Below are positions 62,701-64,000 of a stretch of 64,000 bases of DNA, in pieces. The DNA is from Streptomyces coeruleorubidus. Lineage in GTDB: Bacteria > Actinomycetota > Actinomycetes > Streptomycetales > Streptomycetaceae. The notes beneath the pieces were generated by a model that saw only the letters and a program-made list of their open reading frames with translations, was not told where the DNA came from and searched no databases. Position 1 is the first letter of the stretch. Every line of letters starts with the position of its first letter. Made by a program: the position numbers and the translations under genes. Where the stretch lies: assembly GCF_008705135.1 (NCBI RefSeq), contig NZ_CP023694.1, positions 2,790,001 through 2,854,000 of the forward strand, read 5' to 3'.

Positions 62701-64000
62701 GGCGCCGCAAGGAGGCCATCGGGGGTGCGCGCAAGCGGGCGGTGGTTCCGCTGGCGGGGCTGGACGACTGGCTGGAGTTCGCCGAGGCGTTGATCGGCAC
62801 GGAGGATGTGCCAGCGGACTCGCTGGTGGCGGAGTTCGGGTCGCTGGCGGAACTGGAGCCGTATGAGGATGCGTTGCCGGACCTGATGGGGATGGAGCAT
62901 TTCCAGCAGTTGGAGCTGCGGTTCCCTTGGGCGTCGGTGGCGGGGGATGTGGCCAAGGCTCAGGGATTCTTCCACTGGGAGCTGGACTTTGCGCACGTGT
63001 TTGCTGCGGGTGGCTATGACTTGCAAGTGGGGAATCCACCGTGGGTGCGGCCTACATGGCAAGAGGATTCCGTGCTCGCAGAAACCGACCCTTGGTTCAT
63101 GCTAACCGATAAAGCGAGTACATCGGATCGCAATTCGAGGAAGAGTGAGGCCCTCGAAGACCGCGAAGCGAACTTCTTCTTCCTAAATGAACTGACTCAA
63201 ACCACCGGAACAGTCGACATTCTCGCCAACGCAGCCACTTACCCCTTGCTTACCGGGACCCAGCCCGATCTCTATCGAGCTTTCATGTGCCGCGTATGGG
63301 ATAATACGAACTCCAAAGGTTCAGCCGGGCTAATCCATCCAGATACACATTTCGGTGGCATCCGAGAGGGAAAACTAAGGCGTGCTTGCTACAGCAGACT
63401 TCGCACCCATATTCACTTTTCGAATCTCACAGCCCTCTTCCCTGAGATTCGAGTAACGAGACAATATGGGGTACATATCTATGGAAATCCACACACTCCC
63501 TCATTCACACACGCCAGCTGGATTTTTGACACTTCTTCACTACTCAACTCCTTCAAGCATGACGGAAGCGGCCCTCCACCCGGTATGAGACACCGCGGAA
63601 AGTGGGACACTCGCGCACACAAAGACCGCCTTATCCACGTCGACTTGAAGCAGCTGGCGACATGGCAGAGGCTACTTAATGCCGAGAGCTCAGACGTAAC
63701 TGAGACTCCCCTCCTTTACCCGATCTCCCGTACGGAGCAAGGAGCTATAGATCGTCTTTCGCAGGCCCTGAGGCTGATTTCACATAAACCGCACATCTCG
63801 TCCGGATATCACGAATCAGGAGCCAAGGAGGCAGGCTTCATAAAGCGCGGCTTTGCAACCAATCTTGCTTGGCAGGACGTAATTCTGCGAGGGCCGCACT
63901 TCTCTGTTGCGACCCCTTTCTCGAAGCAGGCTCCCGACATGGGAAGATCGGGAGAGTTCCTCAACTTGAACCAGCTTCCCACCTCAGCTACTCCCGCCAC
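59703..64000 (+). CDS. drmMI: Adenine-specific DNA methyltransferase, DISARM DrmMI-like (partial, runs off the window)
   Basis: The frame is open from ATG 59703 to the last base, giving 1432 residues without a stop. It has the SAM-binding motif I CEPALGSGAF at about 652-661, a motif NSYGVDLNETAVELAEVSLWL near 710, and the catalytic NPPW at 1111-1114, so it is a gamma-class N6-adenine methyltransferase of the Eco57I/PglX-like giant type. The 450 residues between motifs I and IV are typical of the DrmMI/PglX group. No nuclease motif is seen. In class 1 DISARM, methylation marks self DNA while DrmABC restrict phage; drmA, drmB and drmC would be expected beyond the right edge. Base composition changes sharply after the NPPW motif. 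Confidence 0.83.
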   Translation, partial: MTYDSLVNRGDYFSAHYLAEVLPKDLKSGLLATWKQREDEAKAEAERAATAGADATSEAAPGEPDADALPVTPRAGLRELRRRYFRARSSFALPEDEDGTAAAQDTEDDSATYDSPAWCERVRALNAEVLRALGYDAKPRTMTVTRADQPYEVRVAHAEKGLVAVDCGWAAEPDAALDPEGPGRLLEPVPLDGRNTVPTGSKLASFLFACEDAPRYVLLLVGGVVVLADRMVWGEGRYLAVSLDAALQRNDTKAGGELDTIAALFGADSLRTPEEGGENPLSELVDKSTKHAVGVSSELRDGLRQSVELIASEVLARLREQGVRPEDIGELSDLGKQLTRESLRYLYRILFLLYAEARPELGILPADYPEYQQGYGLGRLGELIAERDLVDEKSRQGTYLYESLDLLFRKVQEGYRSRRTHGVAALETDGVETDAKTSEDVGLRFEPLHSKLFEPESIRLIGLGAIQHPHDGYDEDDAEAGPESSGRLLDTRLRNATLYKVLRLLMITRGKKGERGGFISYAQLGINQLGAVYEGLMSYNGFIAADNEDLYEVAKGGDPKDGSWLIPKSKIDDYPSNVFVYRRDEETGEDVRVTYEPGSFVYRLSGRDRQTSASYYTPESLTKVTVQLALQHRLDQDGTTTEARELLDWKICEPALGSGAFLNEAINQVAAEYLRRRQEELGTPIDTEKYAIELQKTKAYIALHNSYGVDLNETAVELAEVSLWLNTMHPGMEAPWFGLHLRRGNSLIGGRREVYPPEKLKKAAWLGTTPERFPLTEAANGLPVTVTERTTRSGSVQRVTENAVHHFLLPAKEWGAVAAEKEAKALSPEAARTLGNWRKMITRTPTAKQSERLQALARRVEFLWELVVRRLEISERDISRRIDVWGTEDGWLRSPEVAVQREKVVADLTAPNTPYWRLKTLMDAWCALWFWPVQEAGLLDGTAAVYQRGAEELPSGAVAQGLRAADESGVLMSWETTDLFGEVTGAGELTAASVERRRTGRRKEAIGGARKRAVVPLAGLDDWLEFAEALIGTEDVPADSLVAEFGSLAELEPYEDALPDLMGMEHFQQLELRFPWASVAGDVAKAQGFFHWELDFAHVFAAGGYDLQVGNPPWVRPTWQEDSVLAETDPWFMLTDKASTSDRNSRKSEALEDREANFFFLNELTQTTGTVDILANAATYPLLTGTQPDLYRAFMCRVWDNTNSKGSAGLIHPDTHFGGIREGKLRRACYSRLRTHIHFSNLTALFPEIRVTRQYGVHIYGNPHTPSFTHASWIFDTSSLLNSFKHDGSGPPPGMRHRGKWDTRAHKDRLIHVDLKQLATWQRLLNAESSDVTETPLLYPISRTEQGAIDRLSQALRLISHKPHISSGYHESGAKEAGFIKRGFATNLAWQDVILRGPHFSVATPFSKQAPDMGRSGEFLNLNQLPTSATPA
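63045..64000 (+). other. Low-GC C-terminal segment of the methyltransferase gene
   Basis: From just after the NPPW codons the sequence is about half G+C (30 of 60 bases at 63061-63120, 28 of 60 at 63421-63480), against 45 of 60 at 62641-62700 upstream. Codons ending in A or T (aat, aca, gat, cta, aga) become common, yet the frame stays open. This is the part expected to hold the target-recognition domain, and it looks acquired separately. Confidence 0.8.

Noticed and set aside
59703..64000. BREX type 2 (Pgl) instead of DISARM
   Set aside because: PglX would be accompanied by PglW, PglY and PglZ; here the partner is an SNF2 helicase of DrmD type. The kinase is soluble and short, not PglW-like in size. 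BREX cannot be fully excluded without the sequence to the right.
1..64000. CRISPR arrays, tRNA or rRNA genes
   Set aside because: No regularly spaced repeat-spacer array, cloverleaf sequence with a GTTCGA-type arm in the right setting, or rRNA sequence was found on reading through.

Overview
The window is high-GC (about 70 percent) actinobacterial DNA and looks like a Streptomyces chromosome. Supporting signs are dense genes with GTG/ATG starts and ATGA/GTGA overlaps, an AfsR/SARP-type regulator, F420 metabolism, a rare TTA codon in a secondary-metabolite gene, an 11-gene mce operon, and a DmdR/DtxR-type iron box.

Layout. 1-1046: end of an ABC drug-efflux ATPase and its permease. 1066-18394: mostly housekeeping and conserved actinobacterial genes: a large SARP-NB-ARC-TPR regulator, an M50 protease, NpdG, a sialidase, methionine aminopeptidase, an iron-regulated heme oxygenase, a PhzF-like protein, a lipoprotein, a PrimPol-like protein, GDPD, a TetR regulator with two operator palindromes beside a small basic protein, a secreted S28/S37 peptidase, a secreted SH3 protein, an Rsm22 methyltransferase and an SRPBCC protein. 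18.6-20.2 kb is a small accessory patch with a VapBC-like toxin-antitoxin pair, small ORFs and an IS5-type transposase remnant. 20.2-29.1 kb holds a class C serine hydrolase coupled to a Bcr/CflA exporter, a Gfo/Idh oxidoreductase, PhoD phosphatase, an SDR, an aldo/keto reductase, an NTF2-like protein, a DoxX protein and a MazG-like protein.

29.2-41.3 kb is a compact secondary-metabolite locus. An MFS exporter overlaps by 41 nt a single 3545-residue hybrid synthase with the order acyl-AMP ligase, ACP, KS, AT, ACP, luciferase-like monooxygenase, C, A, PCP, C. The synthase carries a TTA codon at residue 103.

41.3-52.2 kb is a complete mce lipid-import operon on the minus strand: ATPase, YrbEA, YrbEB, MceA-F and two Mce-associated proteins. 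Next come an ECF-type sigma factor with its own transmembrane segment and a proline-rich tail, and a lytic transglycosylase. The mce operon and the transglycosylase share a near-identical upstream element, which suggests a small envelope regulon run by the sigma factor encoded between them.

55.2 kb to the end is a phage-defence locus: a Ser/Thr kinase, an SNF2 helicase (DrmD-like) and a very large adenine-specific DNA methyltransferase (DrmMI-like) that runs off the window. This is the order of the first two genes of class 1 DISARM. The methyltransferase drops from about 75 to about 50 percent GC just after its NPPW motif, as expected if its target-recognition half was acquired separately.
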